From Aquarana catesbeiana (Eukaryota > Chordata > Amphibia > Anura > Ranidae), in the NCBI RefSeq assembly GCF_042186555.1, contig NC_133330.1:163354907-163418906 (forward strand): a stretch of 64,000 nt of DNA. The letters are read 5' to 3'. This document shows, in pieces, positions 11,106-22,299 of this stretch; position 1 is the stretch's first letter; every line of letters starts with the position of its first letter. The position numbers and the translations under genes were made by a program. Under the pieces are notes generated by a model that was given only the letters and a program-made list of their open reading frames with translations, made no database searches and was not told the DNA's origin.

Positions 11106-13010
11106 ACGGGATAATATATTTTCACTCTTTTTTGATGTAATTTGATTATAATAATTTTTTGGGAAGATGAACGAGAATTAAAAATTCAGCCAGGCTTTGA
11201 GCACACCTTAAGACAATTTAAATGAATGCAAAAATATGTTTAAACTGCAAAATACTAAGTAATATACATTTTTTGTCTGTACTTTGTAATTATGTATTGT
11301 CTAAAATATCAAATAATATATCTACTTTCATGTACTTTGTAATTATGTATTTTATCTTGCAGTTCCTATCACTATCCCGATCCAGTGTCCTCCCCGCATC
11401 CATTGGTGGGTATCCCGCCGCTCTTAACTTCCCGGCAAGGTACGGGAGAAACAGCATTGTTTTTCTCCAATTTTTCCTCCCGATTGGTGCAAACGTAATC
11501 AGCACCACAAGAGGGAGTGTTGCCTTGCTGGCAGTGTCCCGTGATCATTGCCGAACGTCACTTGACGTTGCGTGCTTGTGCGGCTAATGCGGCGCGTGAG
11601 GTCACATGTTTGTTACGGAAAAGATGGCAGCGTCCGGGGTAACCCCTTCTGGAATGCCAAGGAGACCGCCATGATGGCGGTCAGGGCGTAAAGATAGTTA
11701 TGTGAAAAAAAGGGGGGAGGCTTTTGGAGGACAGGCACCTGTATTTAATTAAAAAATCAGGGAAGTATATGAGATAACAGCTTTTGTAGACCCTGGAGTG
11801 ATCACAGTAAGCTGCTGACACACAGACATATTGGACAACTTTGCCGAGTAAGTTTTTAGGATAGGGAATACAATGGAACTTTGAAATCTGAAAACTTTTA
11901 TAGCTAATAACATGAAACCTTCACTGCAATTCACTTTAATATAGATACGGATGTTTGGAAGCTATTCATGTTCCGCCATCTGCATTGTTACTTTACAATT
12001 TTAACTGCGTGTCATAGCGAATTTTCACATCACCTAAGGTATTGTTAGAGCTTATTATTTTTATTATTAGTTGTTTGCACTATTTTCTTAGTTTAGCTTA
12101 ACTAATTCAAATTTTCACACTTATCCTTCACCATATAGCACACTACATTGTATTATTTAATTTCGTGACCTATTTATCACATTCACCATTTTGTTAAAAT
12201 GTAATTTAATTAATTTTTTGATTACTTTTTTATTATCACATTTAAATTCACAATGGCACCTACATGGGTTCCCATTGTTGCTAAGGAATATAAATATATA
12301 GTCAAATCTCTTTATACATTAAATGACAAGCAATGATTTAAATATTTAATCATCAGCTTTTCACTGTGGCAATATCCTCAATAGCTTAAATACACTCCCT
12401 GTGTTTGAACTCAATGTAAAAATAGTAAGTTTATTATGATATACTACAGGTGTCTGCTCGCTCCCCTCCTCATTTCCTCTTTGGGAGTCCACACAAATGG
12501 TCTCTTATAAGTTCCTTGAGGGCGGGGTGCATGCCACGGGAGGTGGAGACGACACACAAATGGTCTTGGGATCGCTGAAACTAGCTTTTAAAGAAAACTC
12601 TGGCCATATTACACGTCTTTCTCTCTTTTATAATCATGATTGGTAAATATACAGTTTTATGTGTGGTTAGATACAATGGTAAAATATTAAATGATTATTA
12701 AAATGCTAAATATTTCCTTTTTTCTCTGCATAGAATAAAACACCCCCTTGAAGAAGACCATAATTTAGAAGGGTCGAAACGCGTAGGGGTTTATGTGCAA
12801 GACTATTTTTGCAGTAAAGCGCAAATTTCATACAAGTAGTTCCATCATGATTGATGGTTTTGTCATTTTCATGTGAATGCCAGAGCTCAATTTTTTTACG
12901 ACTCCTATGTAATTGTCAAATTGCTTTTTGATATAATGAAGAATTTTTAATTAGTGACCTTTGAATCATTTTTTGGCTGCTAAAAACACCACGAGGGAAT
13001 CTTTCCATTA
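11106..13010. other. No gene seen; repeat-like intergenic or intronic DNA
   Basis: AT-rich, except for a GC-richer patch at 11380-11690. I see short repeat-like pieces but no protein homology. A hammerhead-like motif lies at 12748-12785. Confidence 0.4.
12748..12785 (+). ncRNA. Hammerhead-like PLE motif (candidate)
   Basis: TTGAAGA, one A, stem GACC ... GGTC (loop about 12 nt), then GAAACGCG. It has the same layout as the other PLE-associated motifs here. The first core base is T instead of C and one base is extra, so cleavage is unproven. Confidence 0.35.
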
Positions 13011-13612
13011 TATTTCTTTATCAGTTTAGGCCATATTTACATATTTTTGGCAAAATAAAAAAATCGCAATAAGCGTACATTGGTTTGCGCAAAAGTTATA
13101 GCTATAAAATAGGGGATATATTTATGGCATTTTTATTATTTTTTTTCTCAACTAGTATGGGCAGTGATCAGCGATTTTTAGCAGGGTGGACAGATCGGAC
13201 ACTTTTTTGAGACCACTGACATTTATACAGCGATCAAAGCAAAAAATAGCCACTGATTACTGTATAAATGTCACTGCCAGGGAAGGGGTTAACACTAGGG
13301 GGCGATCAAGGGGTTAAGTGTTTCTTAGGGAGGTGTTTCTAACTGTGAGGGGAGTGTACTGACAGGGAGTAGAGAGAGATCGCTGCTCCTGATCACTAGG
13401 AACAGCAGATCTCCCACTACTTCCCTGACAGAACGGGGATCTGTTTGTTTACATTGACAGATTCACGTTCTGGCTCTGAGGAGCGATCGTGGGTCGCTGG
13501 CGGACATCACAGCCTCGCGCATCGGCCCTGGCGTTGCACCGCGGGCGCGCCCCCCTAGAGCACTTAAAGTGGCTGATGTACAGCTACGGCGATTTGCGCA
13601 GCCGTGCCAACT
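13011..13612 (+). repeat. TTAA repeat, 3' part (family of 35180-36169)
   Basis: Shares with 35505-36100 the AAAAATCGCAATAAGCGTA block, the AGCGATCAA / TTTATACAG stem, the AAGGGGTTAACACTAGGGGG segment and a GC-rich end. Both outer ends are missing or decayed. Confidence 0.7.
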
Positions 13613-14055
13613 CGTTTTTAAATACCTGTGGATATAAACCTTGACTAAAAATGTGTATATATTGGGTTACTCTTATATTATCCACTAATAATATTTTTTT
13701 ATACATATATCTATCTTTTGGTAATAGGTTGCTACCGGAATACCCTTTATGTGATGTTGGAGGGTGATTGCATCTCGTTTTGCTGTCTCTCTAGGATTTA
13801 GGATGGAGTTATGCAAATTTATTTACTTGATTTAATTGTTTAATTAGTACCTAATCGATTCCTGGTGAAAAATGTATCTATATAAAAGATATAAAAGTAC
13901 AGTTATTTCATGCTTGTTATGACCTGAAGAAGGGTACAAGCCTTACAGCCCGAAACTGAAGAATTGGAACGATATGTAATTTACTTGTATGTGAATATAC
14001 TTCAATACATTAAGTGCAGCAATCTCTGGATCTCTCTCTATATATCTATAGACAC
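13613..14055. other. PLE pseudo-LTR-like fragment with hammerhead-like motif
   Basis: No gene. At 13924-13955 CTGAAGA, an A, a GGG ... CCC stem and GAAAC form a hammerhead-like core. The rest is AT-rich and ends in (TA)-rich DNA near 14040. Confidence 0.4.
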
Positions 14056-14337
14056 ACACTATATTACGAAAAGCATTGGGACGCCTGCCTTTACATGCAC
14101 ATGAACTTTAATGGCATCCCAGTCTTAGTCCGTAGGGTTCAATATTGAGTTGACCCTCGCTTTGCATAACAGCTACAACTCTTCTGGGAAGGCTGTCCAC
14201 AAGGTTTAGGAGTATGTCTATGGGAATGTTTGACCATCCTTCGAGAAGCACATTTGTGAGGTCAGGCATTGATGTGGACAAGGTGGCCTGGCTCCCAGTC
14301 TCCGCTCTAATTCATCCCAAAGGTGTTCTATCGGGTT
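14056..14337 (-). pseudogene. Tc1/mariner transposase C-terminal fragment
   Basis: The minus strand reads NPIEHLWDELERRLGARP, the block around the catalytic Glu of a Tc1-type DDE transposase, followed by a C-terminal region with stops and a 3' end containing GGCGTCCCAATGCTTTTCG. It is cut at TTAA 14338 by the next element, and no continuation is seen beyond 15176. Dead fragment. Confidence 0.8.
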
Positions 14338-15176
14338 TTAACCACTTGCCACCCGCCCACCGTCAAATGGCGGCTAGGCAGTGCGGCTCTCGTTCTGGGT
14401 GGATGTCATATGACGGCCTCCCAGAACAACCACTCTCTCGCGGGGGCATGCAGTGATCTCTGTAAAGAGCCCCGGGTCTCTTTAACCATATGATCAGCTG
14501 TGTTCCAATCACAGCGGTCACATGTAAACACGGAGATGCTGGTAATCGGCGCTCCTTGCCTCACACTGACAGTGTGAGGAGAGGAAAGTCGATCAGCTGC
14601 ATCTCCTCAGAGAGGACATCTAGGGATGGAATCAGGGCACTGATCATCAGTGCCCTAACAATTACGTGCCCACCAGTGCCAGCAATGTGTGCCCACCAGT
14701 GCCAGAAATCAGTGCCCGCAAGTGCCAGAAATCAGTGCCCGCAAGTGCCAGAAATCAGTGACCATTAGTGATGCCAGTCAGTGCTGGCTATCACTGCCGC
14801 CTATCTGTGCCCACCAGTGCCACCTATCTGTGCCCACCAGTGTGGCATATTAGTGCCTCCTCATCAGTTCCCATAAGTGCCACATCAGTGCCCACCAGTG
14901 CAGCCTATCAGTGCCGCCTCATCAGTGCCCATCAGTGAAGGAGAAAAATTACTAATTTACAAAATTTTGTTTTTTTTAAGGAAAAAATAAAAAACCCAGA
15001 ATTGATTAAATACCACCAAAGAAAGCTATATTTGTGTGAAGAAAATAATAAAAAAATTTCACATGGTTACAGTGTAGCATGACAGCGCAATTGTCTTTCA
15101 AAGTGTAACAGCACAGAAAGCTGAAAAATGGCCAGGGAAGGAAGGGGGTGCAAGTGCCCTGTATTGAGGTGGTTAA
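14338..15176 (+). mobile_element. TTAA element (839 bp) with internal CAGTGCC minisatellite
   Basis: TTAA at 14338-14341 and 15173-15176. The head (CCGTCAAATGGCGGC) and the tail (CCACCAAAGAAAGCTATATT, then AGGGGGTGCAAGTGCC) match the ends of the 5640-9862 element. The interior at 14640-14940 consists of imperfect repeats of GTGCCCACCAGTGCCAG-type units, a different minisatellite from that copy. No coding sequence. Confidence 0.85.
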
Positions 15177-15346
15177 AGAAAATATGTATATAAATAGAGA
15201 ATTGATGGTAAAAGGTTATTTTATACTACCATGTGGACATTAAACCTATACATACACAAATCCATATCCCATAGTAGACAGGTAAATTTCCAATTCCTAT
15301 AACAATAATAGAATCATTGATATGAAGCCATTATGTACAATATATA

Positions 15347-15379
<33 letters not shown>

Positions 15380-15678
15380 ATATATCGATATATAGATATA
15401 TATATATAATATATATAATGAAAAAAAGGGGAAATGAGAATCAACACCTTGACAGAAAGAATCAACACCTTGGGTGTCAATGATCCAAGGAAGCCTTCCA
15501 AGAATAAACACATGGTGCCCAGTACCTAAAACCATGTGTTATGTTGACATACAAAAACTTTTATATGCGGCCTTGTAGGTACACACAGACTATATAAGCT
15601 AAAAAGAAATGTTGCATGTGACCAAGCATAAAATTGATGATTATAATACAGTAAAAAAAAGGAACAATGGAGAGGGAT
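15177..15678. repeat. Non-coding with (TA)n microsatellite at 15348-15420
   Basis: The stretch after the TTAA element holds an interrupted TA/TATC microsatellite and no recognisable gene. It adjoins the 3' end of the minus-strand PLE. Confidence 0.6.
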
Positions 15679-16459
15679 CTAAATAATACTATGAATCTCA
15701 AGACCCTCATTCAACCCATTGCGGGACAAGGCAGCCGGTTTATAGATCCAGAATGATTCTCGTTTGATAAATAGAGAGAACCTCTCATTGTCGGTTAAAG
15801 AACCACTTGGGATATATTCAATGGCTACAACCTTTAAGCAATGGATGTTTTTGGCATGGTGAGTTTTAAAATGGCGGGGAACACTGTGTTCCTGAAGGCC
15901 CTTTTGTATGAACCATCGGTGCTCCCCCACTTATTTTCATAGGGTTCGCATCGTCTGGCCCATATATAACAGGTTACAGGGGCATATTAGTATGTTATAG
16001 CACATACTCAGTGAAGAAGGTGATAAATTGCTTTATATCACTTAGATTAACAGATCTATCAGAGAAGGGGGATAGACCTTGATGGATGAACTGACAGGTC
16101 AAACATCCTCTTTTCTTACACTGAAATATACCAGTTCTATTGTCAAAATAGGACCTAATGTCCATGACTTTCTCCCTTCCAGGATTGTTTTAATTTGCTG
16201 GGGGCAACAATGTTCTTAGGAGTACGGGTTCTTTTGAACATAACCTGTGGAGCTAAAGGTAGAATGGGTCCTAATTTCGGATCCATATGCAGAATATGCC
16301 AATGTTTTTTGGCAATACTCTGAATGGATCTATATTTACTCAGTTACAAACCTGATGGTTTATCACGGATCTTAGGAGGTGGTGAAGTTTCCAGAAATTT
16401 ACCATGAGCTGTTTATACTAATTCCGCTGCGTATCTCTTTTGCAAAAACTTGTTTTCTT
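15679..16459 (-). pseudogene. PLE C-terminal part (linker and GIY-YIG), minus strand
   Basis: On the minus strand the linker motif KHWHILHMDPKLG (about 16260-16310) and APSKLKQSWKG are followed by the nuclease region and the terminal block GEHRWFIQKGLQEHSVPRHF, then FWIYKP and RNGLNEG near 15690-15930. Several stops and frameshifts are present. Its N-terminal half lies at 20025-20400, beyond a DIRS/Tc1 insertion. The RT core is missing between them. Confidence 0.82.
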
Positions 16460-17017
16460 GATTATACATCACGGGACACAGAGTATTCATTACATAGTGG
16501 GTTAGATAGGCACCATCGGTGATTGGACACTGGTTAACCCCAATTAAGGAGAATTTCTCCCCTATATAACCCCTCCCATACGGGGAGGACCTCAGATTTT
16601 TCACCAGTGTCTAAGGTGGTTGGTCACGTAAAACATGTGCTGTGAAGAAAGCTCCAGTTTGGTCCCTGCGGGGTCTTAAAGGGCTATGCTGTCCGGATCC
16701 ATATCTCGGGCCGATATTTTGACTTCCAAGATGGTATGGTACCCGGGCCTCATCATCCGAAGAAGCAAGGTTTTGCCTGTAAGTCTCTCTTTGGAGGACT
16801 GGGCTCTGAGAAAACCAGGCTTGGTGCACTATTAAAACAGTGGCACGAAAGTTTCTGACAGAGTCTTTTACAGGTCCAGGTAAGAGGTTTCTCTGAGTAG
16901 TAACCCAAAAAACCCTGAAGGTTGGCACAACGCTACCCACCGTGATGGGTGAAGGCTAGAAACTGTTCTCAGCAGTTCCTGCAGCAGGGACAGGTAAGAG
17001 AAGTTAAATATAAATAA

Positions 17018-17081
<64 letters not shown>

Positions 17082-17449
17082 CAAATGGATTTTCTTCATG
17101 AAGTAGTTGTATGTCTTACCTGATTTCCACCACTAGAGAAAGTAAGGAGCAAACTTATGTGCCTTTCAGCTACACACTCAGTGAAGCTGGTGTCCAATCG
17201 CTCACTTCCTCCACTGCAGGTGTGCAGACGCCAGGTGGCTAATTTAAAAGCCCAGAGCGTTCAGAGCTCTGTAAACAGATGGACACAGAGTGTGGGCAGT
17301 GAGCATCCTAAAGTGGTCGGATCCAGGCTAACCTAAGACACCTACTCAGCATCAGGTTGTGCAGTATTAAGCATATATGTATACTGTGAGACTTTTAGCA
17401 CAACAGTGATTGCATATGTACTAGTACCTCTGCTTTGTAGCTTGGGACT

Positions 17450-18784
17450 ATGTCTCCTCGTAAGAGGGTCTCGGAGGGAGGTAACAAAGGCACAAGAAAG
17501 TCACCGCCTGTGTCTAGGGGTCCTAAAGATGCCTGCAGATTACCATCCCCCCTTGCAAGACTGGAGCCAGCCTCACAGGATGAGTCAGTGCCCCTGTCAG
17601 GTTTTGCAGCCTCTCCTAATGTTACAGCCCCAGCGTATATCACAGAGGATTCCCTTAGGGCTACATTGGAGGGCTTTGAGGGAAGAATTATGAATTTTAT
17701 TTCAGCTTCCTTAAAAGATAACAGGAAAGGGGGTAGATCCCCTCCCTCTGCTGCACTTTCTCTTTCAGATGATTCTTCTGACAATGAGGAGAGATCCCTA
17801 TCCAGAGATAGGGATCAAGAGGATTCAGAGGAAGAGGAGAGAGCTTCTTCCTCTCAGGCACTCAAGAAGCAGGTCCAGTATTATACTGAACTAGTGCCTT
17901 CCACATTTAAAATGCCCTCTGCTGAGGCCGCTACATCCTCTGTTTCTTCCCTGGGGGTCAGAAGGATCCCACAGACTGCCTTTTCCTTTCCAATTCATCC
18001 TTTAATGGATAAATTGTTGTATGAGGACTGGGGACATCCAGATAAACTGTTTACTCCTTCTAAAAGGTTTTCTATGCTTTATCCTCTAGAGGAAAGCTTC
18101 ACCGAGAAGTGGGAGGTCCCATCCGTGGATGCGGCTGTCTCTTGTGTGAATAAAAACCTGACCTGTCCCTTGGACAATGCTCAGGTGTTTAAAGATCCAA
18201 CTGATAAAAAGCTGGAAACTTTATTAAAAGCCTCCTTCTCCATGGCTGGCGCTGTAGTCCAACCTACAGTCGCAACTGTGGGTTTGTGTCAATTCCTTAA
18301 GGAACAGGTTAAGCAGATGCTTGGCCTCCTTCCCAGTGAGGACGTGAAGAACTATGCAGACCTTCCACAGGTGCTGTGTTTTATGATTTATGCCATTCTG
18401 GATTCTGCCCAGCAAGCATCTTGTTTGTCTCTCCTGTTGGTACACATGCACAGGTCCCTTTGGCTTAAAAGTTGGGCAGCAGAGCTTTCATGCAAAAGAT
18501 ATTTAGCTGGCTTCCCATTCAAAGGGGAACGCCTATTTGGGGATGACCTAGATAATTTTATCCAAAAAATTACAGGTGGTAAATCTACACTTCTACCAAT
18601 TAAGAGGAGTAAACGTCCACCATTCAAACAGTCTCTTTCCCCTTCCCCTGGAACATCAGGCTCTAAGCAGTGGCAACGGCCTTCCCAATCTACTTTCAAA
18701 GGAAAGGCCCAGGGACACACCCAAGGGCAGAAAAAGGCTTGGGGACGAAAGCCTGCCAAGCTGAGCCCCAAAACATCCCTGTGA
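17450..18784 (+). CDS. DIRS-1-like Gag (ORF1), intact frame
   Basis: 444 codons with an ATG start and TGA stop. The N-terminus is Ser/Pro/Lys-rich, with an acidic-serine stretch around residues 100-125 (DDSSDNEERSLSRDRDQEDS). The central part has the DIRS gag hallmark KDPTDKKLETLLKASFSMAG (about residues 246-265). The C-terminus is basic and Gln/Gly-rich, likely RNA-binding. DIRS Gag packages the element RNA in the cytoplasm. The frame is open end to end, unlike every downstream part of this element, so the insertion is not very old. There is no sign of host use. Confidence 0.85.
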   Translation: MSPRKRVSEGGNKGTRKSPPVSRGPKDACRLPSPLARLEPASQDESVPLSGFAASPNVTAPAYITEDSLRATLEGFEGRIMNFISASLKDNRKGGRSPPSAALSLSDDSSDNEERSLSRDRDQEDSEEEERASSSQALKKQVQYYTELVPSTFKMPSAEAATSSVSSLGVRRIPQTAFSFPIHPLMDKLLYEDWGHPDKLFTPSKRFSMLYPLEESFTEKWEVPSVDAAVSCVNKNLTCPLDNAQVFKDPTDKKLETLLKASFSMAGAVVQPTVATVGLCQFLKEQVKQMLGLLPSEDVKNYADLPQVLCFMIYAILDSAQQASCLSLLLVHMHRSLWLKSWAAELSCKRYLAGFPFKGERLFGDDLDNFIQKITGGKSTLLPIKRSKRPPFKQSLSPSPGTSGSKQWQRPSQSTFKGKAQGHTQGQKKAWGRKPAKLSPKTSL

Positions 18785-18806
18785 AGGGGCGCCCCCACTC
18801 GGCTGA

Positions 18807-19732
18807 GTGGGGGGAAGGCTCCTACAGTTTTCAGGAGCCTGGCGGGAAGAGGTTCAAGACAAGTGGGTGGTCTCTTCAGTATCTCTAGGCTACAAAATAG
18901 AGTTCCTAGAGCTTCCACCAGCTCGTTTTCTAAGGTCAAGAGTTCCCAAAGATCCAGTAAAGCGAGAACCGCTACTACTGGCCTTAGATCGCTTACTATC
19001 CCAGGGAGTGATAGTAGAAATTAACCCAAAAGATCAGGGTTCAGGGTTCTACTTGAATCTCTTCACCGTTCCAAAGCCAAATGGAGAGGTCAGACCCATC
19101 CTAGATCTGAATCAGTTTCTACACATTCGATCCTTCCGAATGCAGTCAATTCGTTCGGAGGTCTCCACCCTGCAGGGGGGAGAATTTATGGCATCAATAG
19201 ATATCAAGGATGCATATCTTCATGTGCGGATTTTTCCCGCTCACCAAAGATATCTAAGGTTCGCGGTAGACCAGCGCCATTTCCAGTTTGTGGCCCTTCC
19301 TTTCGGTCTCGCTACAGCTCCTCGAATTTTTACAAAAATTCTAGACCCTCTCTTAGCAAATCTAAGAGCTCAGGGCATAACTGTGGTAGCTTATCTAGAC
19401 GATTAGAGCAATCGGTGGCACACCTGAACCACGATGTCTTCAAGATAGTAAGACATTTGGAAAGACTAGGCTGGATAATCAACCTAGAAAAGTCTTCTTT
19501 GCAACCTTCAACAAGGTTGGAGTATCTAGGCATGATCATAGACACCGCTCAAGGCAGGGTGTTTCTACCAGAGCCAAAGGTCAAGGCCGTAAGAGCTTTA
19601 GTCCGCTTAATATTAAGCAAAAAAGAGTCCATCCATTCGGCTATGTATAAGACTGTTAGGAAAGATGGCTGCCACTTTCGAGGCTGTTCCATTTGCCCAG
19701 TTTCACTCAAGGCTCCTGCAGAGAAGCATTCT
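18807..19732 (+). pseudogene. DIRS-1-like reverse transcriptase, N-terminal domain, broken
   Basis: The open frame to 19404 shows RT motifs in order: FYLNLFTVPKPNGEVRPILD (motifs 1-2), MASIDIKDAYLHVRI (motif A), LPFGLATAPRIFTKIL (motif B) and VAYLDD (motif C). A TAG immediately follows LDD at 19404-19406. Homology resumes at 19415 (GWIINLEKS, then YLGMIIDT) and the frame is lost again near 19640-19660. The sequence joins a Tc1 transposase tail at about 19733. RNase H and recombinase domains are absent, so the copy cannot move by itself. Confidence 0.87.
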
Positions 19733-20024
19733 CGCAGCTTGTGAAGACTTACAGAAAACGTTTGACCTCTGTCATTGCCAACAAAGGATATATATAACAA
19801 AGTATTGAGATGAACTTTTGATATTGACAAAATACTTATTTTCCACCATAATTTGCAAATAAATTCTTTCCAAATCAAAAAATGTAGTTGTCTGGATTTG
19901 TTTCCACGTTTTGTCTCTCATAGTTAAGGTAAACCTATGATGACAATTACAGGCCTCTCTCATCTATTTAAGTGGGAGAACTTGCACAATTGGTGGCTGA
20001 CTAAATACTTTTTTGCCCCACTGT
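19733..20024 (+). mobile_element. Tc1-like transposon 3' end
   Basis: Starts in the C-terminal codons of a Tc1 transposase (QLVKTYRKRLTSVIANKGYI, stop at about 19795). A 3' UTR follows, and a terminal inverted repeat ends in TTTTTTGCCCCACTGTA with a TA at the edge (about 20023). The rest of the transposon is absent: the DIRS fragment is fused directly to it. Confidence 0.8.
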
Positions 20025-20570
20025 ATGTCTTTTGGTCAGATAATAGACGGTGGGCCTCTTTCCCATAATCCATTCTATCTTGAATGACCAGGCTACCTCC
20101 CTTGTCAGCTTGTTTAATGACTAACAAGTTGTTGTTCATTAAAGTACTTAAAGCTGTACGTTCAGCACTAGACAAGTTGGAGGGACTCGAAGACTTGGTG
20201 TCGCACAAGTTCAAGAAATCTCTATACGTGGCCTGATAATAAGTCTCAACATAGAGACCTTTACAAGCTGAAGGGAAAAACGTGGACTTGGGTTTGAACC
20301 CTGTGTGAACCACCTCAGGAATACTGAAATTGTCACAGGGAATGCTATGGGGCAATCCATTATCTCATAATTCCATAAGTGTCACCAGAGCATCCTGCTG
20401 AATGAGTCCTTCAGCACCATCAGTGTTGGTAGCAACCTTCCCTGATGCTGTGGATTTTAAAAACTGTCTATTTGATCTTTGGCATAAAATCTTTTTACAG
20501 TTAAAGATTTAAACAGGTTCATTAGAAATTTACTAATCCAAATTTTTGGGGTCCTATAGTTGGTGCAAAC
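20025..20570 (-). pseudogene. PLE N-terminal part (before RT core), minus strand
   Basis: The minus strand reads SSAERTALSTLMNNNLLVIK then QADKGGSLVIQDRMDYGKEA, the conserved region just before the PLE RT core, and breaks at SDQKTY against the Tc1 end. Upstream, HSIPCDNFSIP is seen. With 15679-16459 it forms a single minus-strand PLE remnant. Confidence 0.78.
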
Positions 20571-21714
20571 ACATATTTAACTTATATACAGACCCCCTTC
20601 CCCCCCTTTCTTTTCCATTTTTATATATATCATCATGATTCTATTTCATTCTATGGTATTTATTGAATTATTTATGTTCATTATTATTTTTTTTTTAATT
20701 TTTTTTCCTATTATATTCCATGTGCATTTTTATTTTTCATTCATCCATTAGCTTATCGGTTTGCTTTTTATCTAATCATTGTCTCAGTGTTTCCCAGTAT
20801 TTGCATATTGAGTTATTTTAATTAGGTTGTTTTAATTATGGAAATTTTGCTGCGGTGGAGAAACCAGTTAAGGTTCCTTAAAAAATGCAATTCCTCCCGC
20901 GATCCACTCCTATTTAAACTTCAATGGCTATCCATGTCACATGACTTGAAGAAGGGCCACGCCCCGAAATGCGTTGTCAAGACAACAGCCAGTCTCTCTC
21001 CCCACTCTCCTCGGCTTGCTCTCCACCACCCTGTGTTTCAAGCCTCGTTCTGGATCTGTGCTCCCCGAGCGTATGACGTCACGCTCAGGTGTTTCGATCT
21101 GCTGGTTTCCATCGGCGATTGTTCCGGCTGTCTTCCGGGCCCCTCTCCATTCCACGGCTTTCTTGCCATCTCGCCACCCACCACCGGGGATTCAGTTGAG
21201 GCGCCATACCTTCCATCTGGTCCTACACGAGTTGGGTTTCCCCCTTCTCAGTGGATTTCCCAGGGTTTTACCACCGCAGCATTTCTTCACCAAGCCAGCC
21301 TACCTCTGACCGCCTCCACAAGGCATCGCAGAGGGGAGCAAGTTTTACAGTATTTCATCTATGCAAGGAGATTTGAATTGTTTACTCATTTACAACATGG
21401 TATCAATAAATTTAAACATGATTTTATCCTATTGAATTTTTCAGAAAATTTGTCCATACAAGACTGTCCCGATTAGCGCTTTTCATTGTGGTTGCCTTTG
21501 ACTGTTTGCATTTGAAATAGCCTCATCACACACACACACACACACAAACACACATTTTATTTTAACAGATTCCCTCTAATTAGCATAATGTGACTATAGA
21601 CACAACTCCAAGTACAATGCCCCAAATTCCAACTTCACAGTACACAATTTAAACTAGTTGTATACTAACTGAATGACATTTAACTTCTAAATAATATATT
21701 ATGGCCAAATGCCT
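20571..21714. other. Non-coding, with hammerhead-like motif and (CA)n
   Basis: No convincing gene, although open frames exist at 20838-21476. At 20946-20969 TTGAAGA, an A, a GGGC ... GCCC hairpin and CGAAATGCG form a hammerhead-like core on the plus strand, opposite to the neighbouring PLE. (CA)n lies at 21525-21555. This may be the inverted head of that PLE. Confidence 0.45.
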
Positions 21715-22299
21715 TTAAAAAAAAAAAAAAAAAATGCTCCCGCCAAGCTCCGGTGCCCTCCGAAGTTTACCGGAGCTGCCAGGATCCAGTCCCCTCTGTG
21801 GTATGGAGCTAAGCCAGGGGAAGATGGCCCCCATCCGGCTCCATATCATTGCAGGGCGGAAGCGACGTCAAAACGTCACTTCCGCCCATAGCTCTTAAAA
21901 AGGGACATTTTTTTTTAAACATTTTTTTTTCTTTTTATTGCATTTTAGTGTAAATATGAGATCTGAGGTTTTTTTGACCCCAGATCTCATATTTTAGGAG
22001 GTTCTGTCATGCTTTTTTTTCTATTACAAGGGATGTTTACATTCCTTGTAATAGCAATAAAAGGGACACCTTTTTTTTAAAAAAAAAAGAACAGTGTAAA
22101 AATAAACAATAAAGAGTAAAATAAATAAGAAAAAAAAATTTTTTTTTTTTTTTTTTTAAACGCGCCCCGTCCCGCCGAGCTTGCGTGCAGAAGCAAATGC
22201 ATACACGAGTAGCGCCCGCATATGAAAATGGTGTTCAAACCACACATGTGAGGTATCACCGCGATCATTAGAGCGAGAGCAATAATTCTAGCCCTAGAC
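21715..22299 (+). repeat. Ranid repeat, left part interrupted by the PLE
   Basis: GC-rich, then AT-rich, non-coding repeat ending AATAATTCTAGCCCTAGAC. The same repeat resumes at 32532 with TAGCCCTAGACATTCTC and shows family features of 10600-11017 (CGCCATT.CACGAGCG, GGGCTAACTTTAC). The 11-bp TAGCCCTAGAC is duplicated on both sides. Confidence 0.8.
22289..22299 (+). repeat. Target-site duplication, left copy (TAGCCCTAGAC)
   Basis: TAGCCCTAGAC is repeated exactly at 32532-32542. Both copies lie where the ranid repeat is broken. Confidence 0.85.

Larger units (their letters stand above)
16460..19732 (+). mobile_element. DIRS-1-like tyrosine-recombinase retrotransposon, 3'-truncated
   Basis: The left end reads TACATCACGGGACACAGAG, the terminal sequence I associate with amphibian DIRS-1 elements. 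A non-coding leader with (TA)n (about 17016-17080), a gag-like ORF and an RT ORF follow. RNase H, methyltransferase-like and tyrosine recombinase regions and the right end are absent, as the element stops at about 19732 against a Tc1 tail. It sits inside a minus-strand PLE. Confidence 0.85.

Noticed and set aside
17395..17784. Minus-strand open frame of 129 codons
   Set aside because: Antisense shadow of the DIRS gag ORF.
20838..21476. 212-codon open frame
   Set aside because: Composition and codons look random, no homology was recognised, and it overlaps a hammerhead-like PLE non-coding motif.
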